Part shown: one piece after another, positions 5,894-6,795 of the stretch | Numbering within the stretch: position 1 is the stretch's first letter | How the letters are laid out: each line of letters begins with the position of its first letter | Source: JAMBLL01 sp964387145 | Lineage (GTDB): Bacteria > Actinomycetota > Acidimicrobiia > Spongiisociales > UBA5794 | NCBI GenBank assembly: GCA_964387145.1 | Contig: CAYLVM010000127.1 | Span: forward strand, 1-6,795 | Length of the DNA stretch: 6,795 bases | Reading direction: 5' to 3' | Notes under the pieces: generated by a model | The model's database searches: none | Seen by the model: the letters and a program-made list of their open reading frames with translations, nothing else | What the model was told of the DNA's origin: nothing | Translations under genes and position numbers: made by a program

Positions 5894-6160
5894 TTACCGC
5901 TCGGCCGTCATCCCGAACAGTGCGCGTAGCCCTGCCCCGAGAGCCCACCCGGCGGCCGTGCCGATCGTGAGGTTCCCGAGCGCGGCGATCGTCGCCAACG
6001 TCAACGTTCTGATCGAGAACTCCACGTCTCCAACAGTGAAGAGCAGAACCCACCATCCAACGATGGTGACCACCGCACCGAGAGCGAGTACGTCGAGACG
6101 ACGGGTCGCTCCAACGATGAAGCCAAGTGGCAGGCCGATGAGAAGCACCGTGAAGATCAT
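5894..6160 (-). CDS. Small three-helix membrane protein, function unknown
   Basis: I do not recognise this 88-residue hydrophobic protein. Three membrane segments are visible: about 2-18, 24-43 (with a WW pair at 36-37) and 53-83, the last containing Gly/Ala small-residue spacing (GTAAGWALGAGL, 67-78) that would suit helix packing. Basic residues (TRR, 19-21) between the first two helices suggest that loop is cytoplasmic. The start is well supported by an 8-base Shine-Dalgarno match immediately before the ATG. It follows the nitroreductase stop by 33 nt, so the two are probably co-transcribed. Compact length, clean start and hydrophobic pattern make it a real gene rather than a shadow, but nothing points to a function. 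Confidence 0.7.
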   Translation of the reverse strand: MIFTVLLIGLPLGFIVGATRRLDVLALGAVVTIVGWWVLLFTVGDVEFSIRTLTLATIAALGNLTIGTAAGWALGAGLRALFGMTAER

Positions 6161-6161
6161 G

Positions 6162-6169
6162 TCACCTCC
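6162..6169 (-). promoter_or_regulatory. Strong Shine-Dalgarno site for the small membrane protein
   Basis: GGAGGTGA on the minus strand is a full 8-base complement to the 16S rRNA tail and leaves 4 nt between GGAGG and the ATG at 6160. It fixes the start of this small gene. It contrasts with the five other starts in the window that lack such a site, as expected for a gene lying inside an operon. Confidence 0.75.
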
Positions 6170-6193
6170 ACCCGTCGCTGTTCTACCCGGGAG

Positions 6194-6694
6194 TCAGCCG
6201 TCGTACCTGTTGTGGTAGACCAACTCGCCAATCTCCTTGCGGCCTCCGAACCTTGCCGGACCCGAGGCAGGGCCCGGATACCCGATCGCGATCGCGTACC
6301 GACACCGTCTTCCTTCAGGCAACCTGAGGATCTCTGCCGCCTCTTCCTCACGATGCAGTGTGATGGGACAGGTTGCAAGCCCGAGAGCGTCCGCTGCGAG
6401 CATGATGTTCTGTGCGAGGCGGCCCGTGTCGAACTCGTACCCTTCCGGCTCCTGGATGAGGCAGATGGCTGCCGGTGCGTTGGCGATCGGGGTCGTGAAG
6501 TCGCCCGCTTTGGTCAGTCGCTCCTTCTGTCGAGAGTCGTCGACGACGATGAAGGACCAGTTCTGACGGTTCTTCGACGAACCCGTCCATCGTGCAGCTT
6601 CGAGAACGGCGTCGAGATCCGCCGGATCGATCGGCCGATCCTCGAACTCACGAATCGCCCGAAGACGCAGAATGGATGTGTAGCAAGGGTTCAT
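6194..6694 (-). CDS. Small nitroreductase-family flavoprotein
   Basis: This FMN-dependent oxidoreductase of the nitroreductase superfamily typically reduces nitro, quinone or related electron acceptors with NAD(P)H; the physiological substrate cannot be told from sequence. It is 166 residues, at the short end of the family. Seen are RAIREFEDRPI (12-22, FMN phosphate-binding Arg), AARWTGSSKNRQNWSFIV (33-50, the counterpart of the usual SxxNxQPW loop), DTGRLAQNIMLAADALGLAT (89-108), the central dimer helix of the family, and IAIGYP (135-140). The C-terminus GRKEIGELVYHNRYDG (151-166) matches the conserved ending. The ATG at 6694 places the first helix at residue 5; the open frame beyond it is non-coding. 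It is probably the first gene of a unit with the small membrane protein. Confidence 0.93.
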   Translation of the reverse strand: MNPCYTSILRLRAIREFEDRPIDPADLDAVLEAARWTGSSKNRQNWSFIVVDDSRQKERLTKAGDFTTPIANAPAAICLIQEPEGYEFDTGRLAQNIMLAADALGLATCPITLHREEEAAEILRLPEGRRCRYAIAIGYPGPASGPARFGGRKEIGELVYHNRYDG

Positions 6695-6701
6695 GACCCT
6701 G

Positions 6702-6707
6702 ACGCTA
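6702..6707 (-). promoter_or_regulatory. -10-like element (TAGCGT) for the nitroreductase gene
   Basis: TAGCGT on the minus strand ends 7 nt before the ATG at 6694, again leaderless-like geometry. A short AGGG lies 3 nt from the ATG, too close for a good ribosome-binding site. Beyond it, 6708-6795 has no supported gene. Confidence 0.4.
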
Positions 6708-6795
6708 GCGACTCGACGCCATGGACGCTGCCGCCGTCCGAGTACCAAGAGGACGCGCGGATAGGGACGGTTGAGCCGTTTGGCACTTCTCGAAG

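Noticed and set aside
6720..6773. Short plus-strand frame from an ATG at 6720
   Set aside because: It stops after 17 codons and has no ribosome-binding site.
6771..6795. Possible start of a plus-strand gene (TTG at 6771) running off the window
   Set aside because: Only eight codons are visible, with no ribosome-binding site or clear -10; too little to support a call.
1..6795. CRISPR array, tRNA or rRNA gene, insertion sequence or defence island
   Set aside because: No regularly spaced repeats, cloverleaf, transposase motifs or terminal inverted repeats were seen; the gene content is mostly housekeeping metabolism and envelope.

Overview
This window looks like ordinary chromosome from a high-GC bacterium, most likely an actinobacterial lineage. 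Supporting this are a YibE/F membrane protein, a TPM-like membrane protein with an Arg/Ser/Gly tail, and promoters that appear to produce leaderless transcripts. An uncultured Acidimicrobiia-like group is my guess; no marker gene in the window settles it. Seven protein genes are supported. No RNA gene, insertion sequence or CRISPR array is visible.

Layout: positions 1-165 are non-coding and contain GC-rich hairpins. Three minus-strand genes follow, read from right to left: proC (2195-3010, pyrroline-5-carboxylate reductase), a proline dehydrogenase overlapping its stop (1293-2198), and a secreted or anchored TPM-like protein (166-1254). A 47-bp divergent promoter region separates proC from a plus-strand YibE/F-type multi-pass membrane protein (3058-4458). 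That gene converges on a minus-strand gene (4475-5785) with only 16 bp between the stops. The minus-strand gene encodes glutamate racemase fused in frame to a macro (ADP-ribose-binding) domain. Further right, also on the minus strand, a small nitroreductase (6194-6694) is followed by an 88-residue membrane protein of unknown function (5894-6160).

How the genes may work together: proC and proline dehydrogenase catalyse opposite steps between proline and P5C and are translationally coupled, so the unit could run a proline/P5C redox cycle or balance proline pools. Glutamate racemase supplies D-glutamate for peptidoglycan. Its macro-domain extension suggests a link between NAD/ADP-ribose metabolism and cell-wall precursor supply, and this is the most unusual item in the window. 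Five genes have a TANNNT hexamer 6-8 nt before the start codon. They lack a clear Shine-Dalgarno sequence, whereas the two genes that follow closely within operons have purine-rich sites. This fits leaderless first genes and Shine-Dalgarno-led internal genes.
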